This document shows, in pieces, positions 1 to 12,285 of a DNA stretch of 64,000 nucleotides. Position 1 is the first letter of the stretch; every line of letters begins with the position of its first letter. The DNA is from Icerya purchasi (lineage: Eukaryota > Arthropoda > Insecta > Hemiptera > Monophlebidae), in NCBI GenBank assembly GCA_039619475.1, contig CM077116.1, positions 104,639,164 through 104,703,163 on the forward strand, read 5' to 3'. The notes under the pieces were generated by a model, which saw only the letters and a list, made by a program, of their open reading frames with translations, searched no databases and had not been told where the DNA came from. Both the position numbers and the translations under genes were made by a program.

Positions 1-827
1 TTATTATTAAGAAAGATCTCTAAAATTTATTAAGGTATTAAATTAAAATAATAAAATAAAAATGGAAGTTTATTCAAACAAATTTTCTTACATACTAAAT
101 AATTATAGTCATCATTAACTTACATATAGAATCATCAGTGCATGAAACCTCATGCTTGACTGAACTTGTTTCTTCTTCGATAGTTTTCTCCACATTTGTC
201 GTAATTAATATTTCCATATTCATTACCATTAGTGTTTTATTATTTTTTATTATCAGTATTAGAATTACTATTATTATTATTGTTATCGTTATATTTAGAT
301 TTCATATCTTAAATAATCGTCTTTCTTTATTATACATACCTTAATTCACAGATTCATAATTTATATTAGTTATACTACCTTTATCACATAAAATAGCTAA
401 TTGATCTATAAAATAAAATATATTTGACTTGATTATTATTATTTTCAAGAAAAGCAATATATTCGAGCCAACTAAAATATTCTTAAAATAAAATACAATT
501 TACCGTTTTAATTTTTTTTTTCGTAAATAATCGTCATGTTTTTTTAAAAACATTTTTAGTTACTAAAACGAAAATGCATCCGTTTTAAATAATGCTGACA
601 CAATATGCGCAAATAACATACATATACTTAATGTCGTACTTTAAGTATAAAGCGAACTAGGGCACTGTTCAATAACGGCGTTCAAATAGGGTGGTGAAGC
701 TCCCTCTTTTCCTAATATTTTCTTACAGTTGTCGTGATAATTATTTTTTACATATGAACTTTTTTGTTAGTGATTTGTATTGATGCAGATGTTGACTGAC
801 CGCGTCATTTTTGGAAGCACGTACATA
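1..827. other. AT-rich non-coding stretch (probable intron)
   Basis: Very AT-rich sequence with short T- and A-runs and ATT/TTA-rich low-complexity tracts (about 190-310). I see no coding or RNA feature. Because an aquaporin-like terminal exon lies downstream at 2348 on the same strand and no earlier exon is visible, this is best read as part of that gene's last intron, which would then be at least 2.3 kb long. Confidence 0.4.
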
Positions 828-1087
828 TTTTTTTTATTAAATTACAATTTATTTAAGTACATATAAAAATTTAATGTGGTCAGCAATTGAAACCATCCAA
901 TTAAGTTTTGGATTCCTCCACTCCACATTTTAAAATCTTTAATCTTCTTTAATTTTAATATAAGTTAATATTAGTTTTCCTATATCCAATTCCTTTTTGG
1001 TCAATTCATTTTTTTCTGTACCAATTCTTCATGATCTTCCACTATTTCTGTATTTAAAATATTGCATCCATTCAGGATATGCTGTAC
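828..1087 (-). mobile_element. 5'-truncated LINE, 3' end with poly(A)
   Basis: The reverse complement matches, almost base for base in long stretches, the last ~280 bases of the LINE at 42.9-44.05 kb. It includes the end of the C-terminal cysteine/histidine region (around GTACAGCATATCCTGAAT), the block GGAGGAATCCAAAACTTAAT, and a terminal A-run, seen here as T's at 828-835. The copy breaks off at 1087, as expected for a retrotransposition product truncated at its 5' end. It lies antisense within the presumed aquaporin intron. Confidence 0.75.
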
Positions 1088-1700
1088 ACTAGGCATGGGT
1101 AATTCCGGACACAGTTATATCCTCGGAAATATATCCGTGGTCGGACCGATGACATGATTTAATATATCTCAACGCTGAAAGACGTCACACAATGAACAAA
1201 TGACGACATTCCGGACACAGTATATCTCCACTCCAAAAGGCGTCAGCTGGGCGCGCAACTGTCAAAATCTGCCTTATCATTACTGTTTCACAGAATTAGG
1301 ACGTGTTCATAGATTGCAATATAGCGAGCCAATAGTGACAGTGTGATTTAACATTTTCAAATCTGAACGAGTAATGTGGTACACAAATTTAATGTTATGC
1401 GTTATTTAACGCGATGTGAACTAGCTATTTTATCAAAAAAAAGTGCCGGTAAATTGGAATTGCGCGAAAAAAATCCGCATTGTGTTCAAGGACTGTTGCT
1501 TGGTGCGTTTTGAGTACAACACAGAGTTGGAACACACATCGAAGAATGCGATTATATACTAGACATGAGATAACTCCTCCGGAGTTAGAGTTGAGAAGCG
1601 GATATATATCCGCAGTCGGAAAGGACACACACATACCCAACTTCTATAACGGAGTTGATTTGCGCATCTCTGCAGTGTACACTGTCCTACTCATTACATC
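1088..1700. repeat. Unclassified repeat block with CCGGACACAG units
   Basis: TTCCGGACACAG occurs at about 1109 and again at about 1210. Each copy is followed by TATATC-rich sequence and then by a GACGTCA or GGCGTCA motif, which suggests an internal duplication of about 100 bp. Near the right side is a palindrome (GCGGATATATATCCGC, about 1598-1613) followed by GTCGGAAAGGACACACACAT. The left edge (GGCATGGGTAAT) resembles the start of some hAT terminal repeats, but I cannot match a clean right end or target duplication. It is possibly a decayed short DNA transposon. The frames that cross it are not convincing proteins. Confidence 0.3.
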
Positions 1701-2347
1701 TAAAGAAAGGCATTCTAATTTAGGATTTCTATATAAGAGATACTGCTAAAAGTTTGGATTTGATCGTTTAATAAAAGGTTTTGCTAACAAAAAATGTCAA
1801 AAAGGTAATTTTGACTATTCTTTATTTAAATGCAATGTTTTATTTATAAAAAAGTGTATAATTATTTTTTAAAAAGTTTAATGATCTAAAATAAGTATAT
1901 AATGGTTTTATTTATGATAAAAAAAAAATAGACCGAATTATTTTTAATTTTGCTCCATATTTATAAGCATTTTACTCATCATTAAAAAATCTTAAAAGTA
2001 ATAATGATGATTTATTTTAGCAATAAAAGTTTAAAAAATTAAATTTCTTTTCGGCCCTATAAATCATTTTAATATTTTAAAGAGAAAAATATCTTTATCT
2101 TAATCTTCTGCTTGTTTTATTTAAATAATTTTAATTATGTTAAAAATTTTGAAATTCAGATATTTTTAAAGTTAAAATTTTCAATTCAAATTAAATCCCT
2201 CAAAGGGGCACCATGGTGAATTTGCCCAAAGGGCGCTGGAGGGGCTAATGCCGACATTGAATATATTAAAAGCTAGACAAAAAATTGTAATCAATTTATC
2301 GCATCTTTTTAGAAAAAAAAATAACGCAGTAAATTTTATTGTTTCAG
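1701..2347. other. AT-rich non-coding, ending in a splice acceptor
   Basis: AT-rich sequence with no coding signal. It ends with a pyrimidine-rich stretch (TTTTATTGTTTCAG) whose AG at 2346-2347 makes a good splice acceptor for the exon that follows. Confidence 0.5.
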
Positions 2348-2512
2348 GTGTTTTGGTTGGGACCGATTGCAGGCGCAGTTGTAGCTTCTGTTATATACAC
2401 TGTTGTATTTCAACCATCTCGTATGGCAATTGCAGGTGCGACCGGATCTCATTCTGGTAACGATTCAGTTCCACTCAAATTAAGGAATTCTCATAAAGAG
2501 GAAGAGGCTTAA
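2348..2512 (+). CDS. Terminal exon of an aquaporin-like (MIP family) channel
   Basis: After the AG at 2346-2347 an open frame of 54 codons plus stop begins VFWLGPIAGAVVASVIYTVV. The pattern (F/Y)W(V/L)GP.(A/G)G....S/A..Y..V is the sixth membrane segment of aquaporins, which pack a conserved glycine-proline patch against the channel half-helix. After the helix come about 30 residues of hydrophilic tail (QPSRMAIAGATGSHSG through KEEEA) and a TAA stop, the usual layout of a short cytoplasmic C-terminus. The frame starts in phase 0 at the acceptor. The rest of the channel, including both NPA motifs, is not in this window, so earlier exons must lie to the left. Family knowledge implies a water or small-solute channel of the plasma membrane; the exact subfamily cannot be decided from 54 residues. 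It could instead be a lone exon left from a duplication. Confidence 0.72.
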   Translation: MFWLGPIAGAVVASVIYTVVFQPSRMAIAGATGSHSGNDSVPLKLRNSHKEEEA

Positions 2513-3699
2513 TGTTTATTCTATATTTTATTATAGAGCGGATGATTATCATTATTGAGATTGCATACAGGCAAACAATGAAATTGATTTGTAAAATGTG
2601 CTAAATACTAATCTCAAATATTTTAAAACATATTAATATTATTGTTTAAAATGATCGGTTGTATTTTAATATCCTTTCTTTTTTTCTTTTTTTCTTTTTT
2701 TTTCCCCTATAAATACATTTGTAACAAAATTTTACATATCATGTATAATTAAATTAGTATTACTAATTTAGTTATAAAACGAAGAAAATGTTGGTGACAG
2801 TAAATTTTCAGTAATATTTCTAAATGTTTATGTAATGAAAGACTAAAGACCATCTAATTTTTAATATTCAAAATATGCATCAGCAATGATTAAAGAAGCT
2901 CCTAAATTATATTACATGTATATTTATACGTCTATCGAAAATGCTAGTCCCTAATTTTTCGACTTATTAGGTATTTACTTAGCTTTATTTATTTTTTCAA
3001 AATTTACAAAATTTTGCATTGGAACAATACAAAAATCACATTCTTTTTTTAATGTAACTTTTTAATTGTGAGCACCTTTTGGCTTTTCGGGAAAGAATAT
3101 TGATGTTATACGCATATTATTTAATAGAATTTACCAAAAATTAAAAATATAAACACGGACGAAATTTAATTGATTTTTTAGTTACATGTTACTATATTTT
3201 TGTTTACTTTTAGGATAGTTCATGTTACAATTAGTCAAAAGTTAGATTTTATTAAATTTTCATCAAAAGCGTTGAAGATAAGAATTAAAAAAGAGCGATT
3301 GTTTTATGACTTTTTTTGAAAATTAAATAATGCGTAAATTTATAGTAAACTGTAAAGAACAATTATAAATAATTAGATTTTTTAAAAGCTAAAAGAAACA
3401 AAGAAGCTAAAGGTATTAATTAGCTTAGGGACAGAGTAATCATAATTTCAGAAAAGCTGGGACATATTTAAGAAATCCTATATTAGACAGTAACTGGACG
3501 ATTGTTTAAGGTAAAAATTTTTCTAAGTTAAATTTGTTAATGTTACTGTTTATTGTTTAAACCATATGCATTTTACAATAATGCCTATCTTTTTCTCCAT
3601 TCCAATTAATAATGTTATCCTTTATCTACTTGTATGACTTAATGTGATTTAATGGGAAAAGGGGAAGAGGAAGGTATTTATAAATTTTGGTTGTATTTC
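2513..3699. other. 3' UTR and AT-rich intergenic sequence
   Basis: Follows the aquaporin stop codon. It contains T-rich and A-rich tracts (for example TTTCTTTTTTTCTTTT near 2680) and nothing that reads as a gene. The first few hundred bases probably include the 3' UTR, but I could not fix a polyadenylation site. Confidence 0.4.
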
Positions 3700-4470
3700 C
3701 TTTATATTTGTGTATTATTTGCATTCGTTGTTTTCTACTTTGATATATATAAGGCTTTTGATACAATTTATTACAATATTCTTTTACTATATGCATGCAG
3801 ATTTAGAGAAATTATCTGCAGATGGTTTAAATCATTCTAAATAAATAGGTATAATGTAACTAAAATACTCGTACTTAACATATGTAGTAAAAAATTTTAC
3901 AACAATATGGAGTGCCACAAGATAGCATTTTGGGTTCCTATTAATTTTTTGATATATATCACTGACCTTTGTAATCTAAGTTTAAATGGTAAGTTATTAT
4001 ATTCTGCAGATGGTGGTTATGATAATTCTTGTTATCCTGCAATGTTACAAAGTTTAATTCAACAAGGTACAGATAAAATTATCAGTTAGCTTATAAAGTA
4101 ATAAACTGACTGTGAATAAATATAAAATGAAATTTGTTTTAAATAGTTACCAAGCACAAAACATGTGGGGAAATTTGTTATGATAATAGAATGATAAGAA
4201 GAGAAAATACAGAATGATATATCTTAGATTACAGTATAAAAGCTCTTTGGGAAATGAAAAAATGTTAAGTAGAATGAATTATGTATTTTAACATCTCAAC
4301 AATTTTCATCTATACATTTATACTAGTTGTATTTAGCATTGCACTAGCCAATTTTTGAATATAGGATTAAGCATTGGGGTGGATCAGTGAAAAATACTCT
4401 TCGTCCTTTAGAAGAGCATCAAAGATTAATTTTTCATTTAATTGGAAATTGAATAGCAGTTAATCTACAA
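3700..4470 (+). pseudogene. Decayed LINE reverse transcriptase fragment
   Basis: Three RT blocks are readable in order, in different frames. Motif A is FDIYKAFDTIYYNILL followed by REIICRWFKSF (about 3733-3837). Motif B is GVPQDSIL (about 3909-3932), then after a one-base shift INFLIYITDLCNLSLNGK, with a broken remnant of the catalytic box. Near 4355-4450 is the thumb/C-terminal block (IKHWGGSVKNTLRPLEEHQR). Frameshifts and stops show it is dead. The motif style is that of CR1/Jockey-type non-LTR elements. No endonuclease domain, RNase H domain or A-tail was found around it. Confidence 0.7.
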
Positions 4471-5563
4471 ACCTAAGTTTAATATGTTTTTCATATAGTG
4501 TTACTAAACCAGATCAGAGTGAATTTGCACATGGGCCACACTTCAGTAAATATCACAATAAAATTACACAATATACACAGGTTCAATTTTGTACAATTCT
4601 TTAATTTACATTTATTAAATTACAAAAATATCAGAAATATTTAATCATGAACAGTAAAAAAATTATATTATAATTATCTTCTTAAAAGTTAATTGTGTAA
4701 TGTTTCATAAATTCTTTCATTACTATTAGCACTGCTACTATTACCTTTATTATTATATTACAAATGTGTACTCTAACATTGAGTGTGGATGAATGAAAGT
4801 GTATGGATACAAATGTGATATAAGACTACACATTTATATAAATGTGTGTCCATTCTAGGTGACCATTAAATATGATTAAGCTATTACACCTAGAGTAAGC
4901 AAATAAGACCATTTATGAATTAATACTTTCATATATTTATATTGTATGTTTTATTTGCATGTGCACACATATGCATATGTATTTGCACATCAGTATCATT
5001 ATGTTCTCAACCATTAGGTTGGTGAGCAACATTACTGTTCAATTATTTTCTAGTGCAAGCCAATTTCTTCACTTCAGGATAACTTCATTTCTTTAATATG
5101 TTCTCCATAAACCTAATTCTTCTTGATCTTCCTTTTGGTAGATTACTGTGTAATCTTCCATCAATTAAGTTTGTAATCCATGGAGAATGCTTGATCATAC
5201 TGGTTTTTAGACTTGTTTCATTCCAGATCCTAGTTGCTCCCAGGTTTAACCAGCTTGAAATAATTAAGTACCAGAGAAATTTGAGAAAGTAAAGGTTACC
5301 AAGAAAAAACTGACCCCAACATTCTCTTCAGATTCATTAGAATTTGTATAATGTAAATCTTAACTTTAAAATCCCTAACGCCCCATCAACACTATGAAAC
5401 TTTACTTTTATATATACGAGTGGTTTAAAATATATGCAAAGTTCAGTTAATATAGATTCTTCATCAAACATGTGAGAATTGGCACACTTAACCTAATTTT
5501 AATTCAGTGTAATTCTCAACCTTTACTATTATTTGTATTATCATTGTTATTCTAATACTCATT
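4471..5563. other. AT-rich intergenic, nothing recognised
   Basis: Short frames occur (one near 5098-5292), but they have no recognisable domain, no splice context and no repeat partner in the window. Confidence 0.4.
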
Positions 5564-5914
5564 GGCGCACTCAAGGGGGGTGCCACGGGGCCATTGCTCC
5601 CCCCAAAAAATCTTCGAAATCTTAATTTTGTTCTGTAATGTTTTGTTTTACTTAAATAAAATTCGTATGCTTATCTAATTTGTGCTTATTACAAACATAA
5701 TGTTACGTTTCTATTATTATTTTTTGTTTTTTAAATAAAATTCGTCAGTTTTGTAACTTTTTTAAAAATAATATTCGTTAATTTTTTGTTTTTTTTTTTT
5801 ATTTTAATTTACAAATCACGCAAATAGATGGGTATTTAGTCGAGGTACCGAGTTACCACCCCCTAACTCATCTTCTAAATTCTAGCCCCGACCAAAAAAA
5901 AATTCTGCGTGCGC
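5564..5914. mobile_element. Short non-autonomous DNA transposon (MITE-like), ~350 bp
   Basis: The block opens with GGCGCACTCAAGGGGGG and closes with CTGCGTGCGCC, so the outer GGCGCAC is repeated in inverted orientation. The flanks share CTAATACT (just left of the element, about 5553-5560, and right, from about 5919), which may be a target duplication. The opening 40 bp (GGGGGTGCCACGGGGCCATTG, then a run of C's) recur at about 16379-16440, so this is a dispersed family. It has no coding capacity. The GC-rich ends resemble non-autonomous hAT elements, but the superfamily is uncertain. Confidence 0.5.
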
Positions 5915-7981
5915 CTTTGCTAATACTTATCAACTATTATTATACATTATTGTTAAAAATTGCTATAATTATTATTAATATTAATCAAGTATAAATATGT
6001 AATTATAGCAAACTTAATTGAAACTACAGCTCAGTTTTTTTAATATTGTAAGTGTGTGCCAACAATAAAGTATATATTTAAAAAATGGTGAAAGAGAAAA
6101 GAAAAGAGGGCGAGGAGAAAAAAGAGAGGGATAAGAAAAATAGTAAAATTTCTGTATGCATACTAGGATGGCACATATAAACAACTGATTGTAAATCATT
6201 TTTTTATTTTTTGTAAATATTTGTTTCTCGTTTATTTGTATTTTGTGTTTTATTTTCACTTGACATTGTTTTGTTTATAAATTTATAAGTTCCAGATATT
6301 ATTTAGTTTTGTATTATTTTATTTTTGTTTAACATTGTTTTGTTTATATAACTTCTCATTTTCTGTTTCTTATTTTTTTTTTTTTTGATTTGCGTTCCTT
6401 TATTTTATTATTAATTGATCTTGTTTTGTGTGTATATTTATAGAAATTTTAAATTATTTTTCCATACACCGTGCTGTAACGTGCTATTTTACACTTTCTT
6501 ATTAAATCACTGTTTGTGTAATACTGCACATTTGTAATATTGTTTATTGTATCATATTGTATCCTATATACATAAATAAAAAAGGTAAGGAAATAAGATT
6601 ATTAAAATTTGGTGATGATAATAGTTCTTTCCCTCTCTAATCGTCTTCTACTTTGAAAAAATATGATAAAATTTAACTGTTTTTCTTCGTTTTGTTTTAT
6701 AATACACATTTAAATTTCAAGAAGTTTTGAAGTATCTTCTGTTATTAATTGCTTTTTTTCATTTGCTAGGATGATTTATGCTAATTAGTAATGATATTCA
6801 TGATTTCTTCAGGATATGTATATTTGGAATGATATTAGTTGGTTATTGTAATTTTGTAATTTTTAATAATCTCTTTCAGATTTGTTGTATTTATATGATT
6901 AATTCTTGTTTTAAAATAATTACATTTTTCTTACTTTTTTAATCGCACCGTTCTAGTCATGCAGATGAACGGTAATAATGAGGTTGCTTGGAAATAATTA
7001 TTTTTGTGAAGTATTTACATTTTGCTGGTTTTAAGACTGATGGCCTACTTCTAAATGCAGTAATATAATAGTCGCCCAAACATGAAGATCGGATCTTGAT
7101 GATTAGTCAAATGGACTTTAAAAACAGTCGCTTCTAGATATTGAACAGAATGTGTGTTCATGACGGTCTTCTCCACTCTACCACTTGGTTTATGTAACAT
7201 TTGTAGAACAAATTTTTCTAAGGTGTCTCCATTATTCTTTGTTAGTAACTGCTGCTCTTTGGAATACAATTGTTTATTTATCTAAGATTTATTCTTAATT
7301 ATACTTCATTCTCTCCACTATGTTCCTTTCTTTGAGTTTGAAATCTCCATTTGCATTGTAATGTCCTCAAGCTCTGTCGTAAGAATCATAGATAGAAAAT
7401 TGAATTGTCCAGAAAATAGTCCATAATTTATTATGATATGCATATTTAATAAGTTTACTTTTTAAACAATTTTCCTCCAAGAAAAAACTGAAATTATGCC
7501 ACTAACTATTGAAAACGAATCCTATACAGTAAATATGCAAATACGTTTTAATAATTTATTGCATGCTTAAAGTAAAATCGAATCATCCTATTTTTAGTAA
7601 CAGTGCAATTGTTCACATATATATCCTTAATAGAAACCTTTTGAGATAAATTGATAAGAATTTTTTGCTGGCTACAAAATTGCGTTTAATTATTTACAAT
7701 TACTATTAAATTTAAAAATGGTGCTATAAATTTGAATGTATTTGTCGAAAATATGATTTTGAAGAATTCATATTTACATTTTTATGACGTTTAAAGTATA
7801 TATCAGTTGAATTATTATGTTATTATAATATTTTACTATTAATAATTATTATTTAATTATTTATTAATGTTATTTTAAATAAATTGGTATGAATAAATAT
7901 GATTTTTTTTCATGAAAATGTTACTAAACATATATCATCACATTTTATCAACCGATTTAGATGTATTAAAAAAATAGAATA
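5915..7981. other. AT-rich intergenic, nothing recognised
   Basis: About 2 kb of T/A-rich sequence. A frame on the - strand at 7051-7269 has a protein-like composition but no family I recognise. Otherwise I see only low-complexity tracts. Confidence 0.4.
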
Positions 7982-8433
7982 CAGTGGAGCGTCGATTACA
8001 CAAAACGTCAATTATCCGAACCCTCCCTGTTTTTATTAAAAAAATAAAATTTTCCAATATTTTAGCACAGCTGGCCCACTCAACTGCCTCTACTTAAAAG
8101 AATGCGAAATTCTGCTGCAAGAAAAAGGCTATCAAACATGGCTCAAAGTAAGATAAAGGATTACTTTGTTAAGTTGAACTGATTATGGATCTTCACTGCA
8201 CATAAAAATGTAAAACGTAGTACATTTTGGTACATATTTCGGTTTGTAATTTGTGTAAGCTTTACAAAATAGTATTATTCAAAGCCTAAGTTTCATTTTA
8301 CGCCCGTATTATATTTCATTTTAAAGAATTTACAACTGATACACTTACTTAATATTACTGTTTGAATAATCGAACATTTGATTGTTCTAACTACCCCCGG
8401 TCCTAATTAGTTCGGATAATCGACGCTCTACTG
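7982..8433 (+). mobile_element. pogo/Tigger-like deletion derivative, 452 bp
   Basis: The left end reads CAGTGGAGCGTCGATTA and the right end, reverse-complemented, CAGTAGAGCGTCGATTA: 16 of 17 bases agree. The inverted motif then continues with ATTATCCGAAC near both ends. Both sides are bounded by TA (7980-7981 and 8434-8435), the target duplication of Tc1/mariner-pogo elements, and CAGT...CGATTATCCG is typical of pogo/Tigger ends. The interior keeps only the last codons of a transposase, so this is a non-autonomous derivative formed by internal deletion. Confidence 0.8.
8095..8182 (+). pseudogene. C-terminal remnant of a pogo/Tigger transposase
   Basis: Inside the element, the + frame reads KRMRNSAARKRLSNMAQSKI, then KDYFVKLN and a TGA stop at 8180-8182. 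A basic stretch followed by (Q)SKI.D(Y/F)F at the extreme C-terminus is the usual ending of pogo/Tigger-like transposases. The catalytic DDE domain and the DNA-binding domain are absent. Orientation agrees with the element being read left to right. Confidence 0.55.
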
Positions 8434-8435
8434 TA

Positions 8436-8779
8436 AATATAATATACTTGATAGTAAAATAAAACTTTACTAGGCTTTCAACCACTTAGAACTGTAGCTA
8501 TAGGGGGGTATAAGGGTTCAAACACTCCAAATTATTCTGAAATATTTTACAGAACAAACAAAGAAAGATTTACATTACGTAGAATTAGTCAAAAATATTA
8601 CAAGAAATTTGAAGATTCACTTCTGTGTATTGCTAATTCAAAGCAAATGACTTCACGATGGATTTATAATTTTCTGTTTTTATAAAAAATAAATAAATGT
8701 AGTAGAACACAAATTTTAAAGCCTTTCTGTGAAATAGTAATCTTTTGGATATTTTAGCAATGCATCAAGCAGTAGTTTT
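8436..8779. other. AT-rich spacer, nothing recognised
   Basis: Between the Tigger-like element and the LINE relic. No coding, RNA or repeat signal was seen. Confidence 0.35.
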
Positions 8780-11700
8780 TTCTCCTTTTTGTTTGGGGGC
8801 GCTAGTCGAGTGTATTACCCATCATTAGATTATATTAACAAAAGAGCGGGAGAAGAGAATTAGAACTGAATACTACTAGAAACAGAAGAAATAAAAGATG
8901 CTATAATAGGAATGATTGTCAGGGATGGGAGTTAAAGAATAAACAGTGCATTGTGTGGAGCAGACAAACCAAGATTCAGGAGTTGACTACAAAATTGAGA
9001 GCGTTCCATGGATATTGATAGGATTTGAGTCCCATAGTAAATTAGAATCATCAGAATGGAAAGAACAAAAAGGAGAAGAGGACATAGAAAAATAAAAAGA
9101 GGATGTAGAAAGTCGAGTATGGTTAAGGCGAAGCCTGCAGATAGGAGAGATAAGAAAGCGTGAAAGATAAGGGAGGTCGTAGTACCAAGAATAAGGAGAA
9201 AGGTGAAGTTATATATTACAATAAACGGATTCAGGATTAGAAAATAAAAGGGGATAAGTATCGTGTCATCGTCTATGATGACACTCCCTGGAAAGAACAC
9301 TAATATTAGAAAAAGTAAATTTTGATAGAAATTGAACAGTCTGAACGGCAGATCAAGCCAATGGATCGGCGAATTCATTACCATCAATGCCAACATGGCA
9401 GGGGATCCATAAGAAATCGACTTGTATGGAACGGGCGCTATAGAATTTAGTGACAAGGGGACGAATCAGGAGAATAATGAAATCTGAGGAATGCTGTGGA
9501 AGAGAAGCGGAGATGGACAGTGACACACCCCTAGTATCCGAGACTAGTAGAAACTTATTAGTTCCATCAGTATGAGTGATGTATTGGATATCACAAAGGA
9601 TAGCTGTAGACTCCGCGGCAAAAATTCAGCAGAAATAAGTCAATTTGAAAGATTCAAAATAGTTGAATGATGAGACCAAAAAGGCAGCTCCCGTACCGTC
9701 CAATGTTTTTTGGATCCATTAATAAAGATAACAGTGTGAAAAGGAAATAAAGATTGAGTGACAGATTTCTACATGTGCCGGCAGATTCTTGTGAAAAGCG
9801 AAAAGAGAAAAAACCTTAGAAGGATGCAGAAAATTGGAATAATTGAGCATAAAGTAAGGGATTTTGTTAAAAGAGAAAACGTAAGTGGTAGATTGATTAA
9901 GTCATTTGGATATATGAGAAATAGGGATTTTCCAAGGAGAGAAGCGCCAGTTGTGTAATATGGAAATGTGGGAGTTAATAAGGTTAGATGAGGAAATAGA
10001 AAGTCACTTTGTTAAGGCACGATAACTAAGATAAGATCGACGAATATATAGAGGAACCATATTGGTTTCTGAAAAAACTGCAGCAGTGGGAGATAACTTC
10101 AAAGCTCCAAGACACCATCAGAGTCAAATATTCTACACACGATCTAGTCTGGAAAGAGCTGTCTTGGAAGCACTACTGTAAAAGAAAGAACAATAATCTA
10201 ACTTCAAACGTATAATAGACTTATATAAGATAATAAGAATGCAAGGACCCCCGCCCCCCACGGCACGGAGAAAGAGCTTTAAGGAGGTTTAGACCTTTAG
10301 AAACGGATTTATTTAAGAGTTTATATGTTTCTAAAAAGTAAGACAGCTATTAAGAACGATGCCTAAGTAGTAGAAAGATAAGACTAAACGGATAGCATAG
10401 TTATTTACTGACAGGGTTATTGAAGATGGATTATAAGGACATAAAGTGAGAACAACACATGAAAACTTGACGGGAGAGATAAAAAAATGAATATTGGAAG
10501 GAGCGATTTCTAAAGAAATTAGTGAGTCGTTAAATCGACATTAGCTTCTGAAATGAACTTCACAATGGAATATAGGATGATATCATCTGCAAAATAAAGG
10601 GAAGATGATTTAAGAAAAAGATAAGCTATGTTGGAGATGCAAATATTAAAAAGGGTAGGGTTAAGACAGGAGCCCTAAGGTGGATACTGGAATATTTTCC
10701 TTGAAATGGAGTAGACAGGACAAGATAGGTGCACAGTTCTATTTTGAACGAGTTTAACAGTAAGTGAGGTAAACTGGGCAGGAATGCTAATCGAAAGTAT
10801 CTTGTTTTGAAGAGTAGGAAGGTGTACATTATTGAAAGAATTGGAGACACCAACGAAGACGGCAATAGTGTAGTTTTTGTTTATAAAAGATTTACAGGTA
10901 TCTGCAAGAAATGACTAATGGAATTAAAGGGCCCAACCCAAGACAGAAACCGAACAAATTATTGCGTAACAGGCTGTTGCTCTCCAACCACCAAATAAGT
11001 TACTTGTTCAACACACTTTCGAAAAGTTTCCTTAAACAAGGAGTAACAGAAATGGCTTGGAAGGCAGATAAATTTTTTGGGGCTATAGGAATAATGATAA
11101 AGGAATTCCAGGATTCTGGAGCGCCACTTGAATACATAAAGGAATCAAAGATATTAAGAATGGTACTAAAGGAAGAATCCAAAAGGTTTTTGAGAATTAT
11201 AAGAGATAAGAGCAATACCAGGAGCGGAGTTGGATGATTTGTTTAAAGACCGTGAAGCTTGTTAATGTTAAAGGCGGAAGTAAGAAAATATGGATGTAAT
11301 AGAGGTGGAATAGATTTTGTTAAAAGAAGGGACATAGAAAGGAGCAATAGTTTATAAACGAAACAAGTTGGTCTAAAGTGACATTAGGTCCGAAGGAGCA
11401 ATTGTACTTTGAATCTTTGAACGATTTAACTATTTTTTAGACCCTAGAAAGAGAAGTGGTTTGGGAAAATGATGAGCAAAGTTTCTGGAATTCTTCTTGA
11501 CATTTCTGCAGATACACCTGGCTCTAGTGTTGGCCCTTTTGTGAGCGATAGCTTTTATAAGAAGTAGTACATTCGTCACAAGCTAATTAACAATCGTTAA
11601 TCCATCAACAGGAAGAGGTATTTTCTGGAGTAAATATGAACTGGAGGAGATGATCAAAGAAGTGCTAAAAGAATAACATTTGTAAGTGAATTTTATTCAT

Positions 11701-12285
11701 GGATTACACTTGAATTGGATTGAATATGTGTTAGAGAAGAATTAACTAAAGAGTGGAATTTAGCTCAATCAGTTTTTGAGAGTGACCATAATGGAGTATG
11801 TAAAGGACTTAAGTATTACTAAGAAGAGGGATTGTTGACAGAAATAATTCTAGGGACATGATCGCTTCTAAAAATGCCACTTATAGTTTTGCAAGAGCAG
11901 CAAAGACTAATATTAGGAGAAATAATAGATAGATCAAGAGAACTTGATGGACTTTTAAAATATGTTAGAGAGCCATCATTAGATAGAATAAGATTGTTAA
12001 ACGGGATTATGTCTTCAAGAATAGTTCCATTTTGGTTGTGTCAGAATGTAAATTTTAATCGCCACCGACTACGAATGGGTTTGGAATAGAATTAAAAAAG
12101 GTAGTAAAGGGAAATCATAGTTTGGTGAAACATTAATAGAGATTAAGTTTATAGGATGAGGGAGTAGGTTAAGAATGGAGATAATGACTAAATTCAGTTC
12201 ATGAGTATTAAAAGACTTTGGAAGAGGAGGGTTATGGAAAAGAAAAGTAATGCCATTTCTAATTAGGATAGCAACTCCCACATGA
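8780..12285 (-). pseudogene. LINE relic with endonuclease, reverse transcriptase and RNase H (I/LOA-like)
   Basis: Read on the - strand, the second ORF of a non-LTR retrotransposon can be followed through many frameshifts. The endonuclease start is GVAILIRNGITF at about 12246-12281. RT motif B (GSCLNPTLFNICISNI) is at about 10627-10672 and the catalytic box FADDIILY at about 10575-10593. The thumb region is around 10200-10300 (LLKALSPCRGG). RNase H is around 9366-9430, with VDFLWIPCHVGIDGNEFADP carrying the histidine and aspartate of that domain. RT combined with a C-terminal RNase H points to the I/LOA/R1-like part of the LINE tree. Length (~3.5 kb) is close to a complete ORF2 plus 3' UTR. 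The element is inactive. The same family appears at 41.6, 47.9, 50.8 and 52.5 kb. Confidence 0.82.

Noticed and set aside
138..344. Ile-rich membrane-like small protein
   Set aside because: Translation of an ATT-rich low-complexity tract.
1425..1749. Overlapping frames on both strands in the 1.4-1.75 kb block
   Set aside because: No domain; they cross the repeat block with palindromic GCGGATATATATCCGC and look like chance openings.
7051..7269. - strand frame with protein-like composition
   Set aside because: No family recognised and no element ends or splice context around it.
9758..11237. + strand frames of 66-108 codons
   Set aside because: Antisense to the LINE relic; no domain on this strand.
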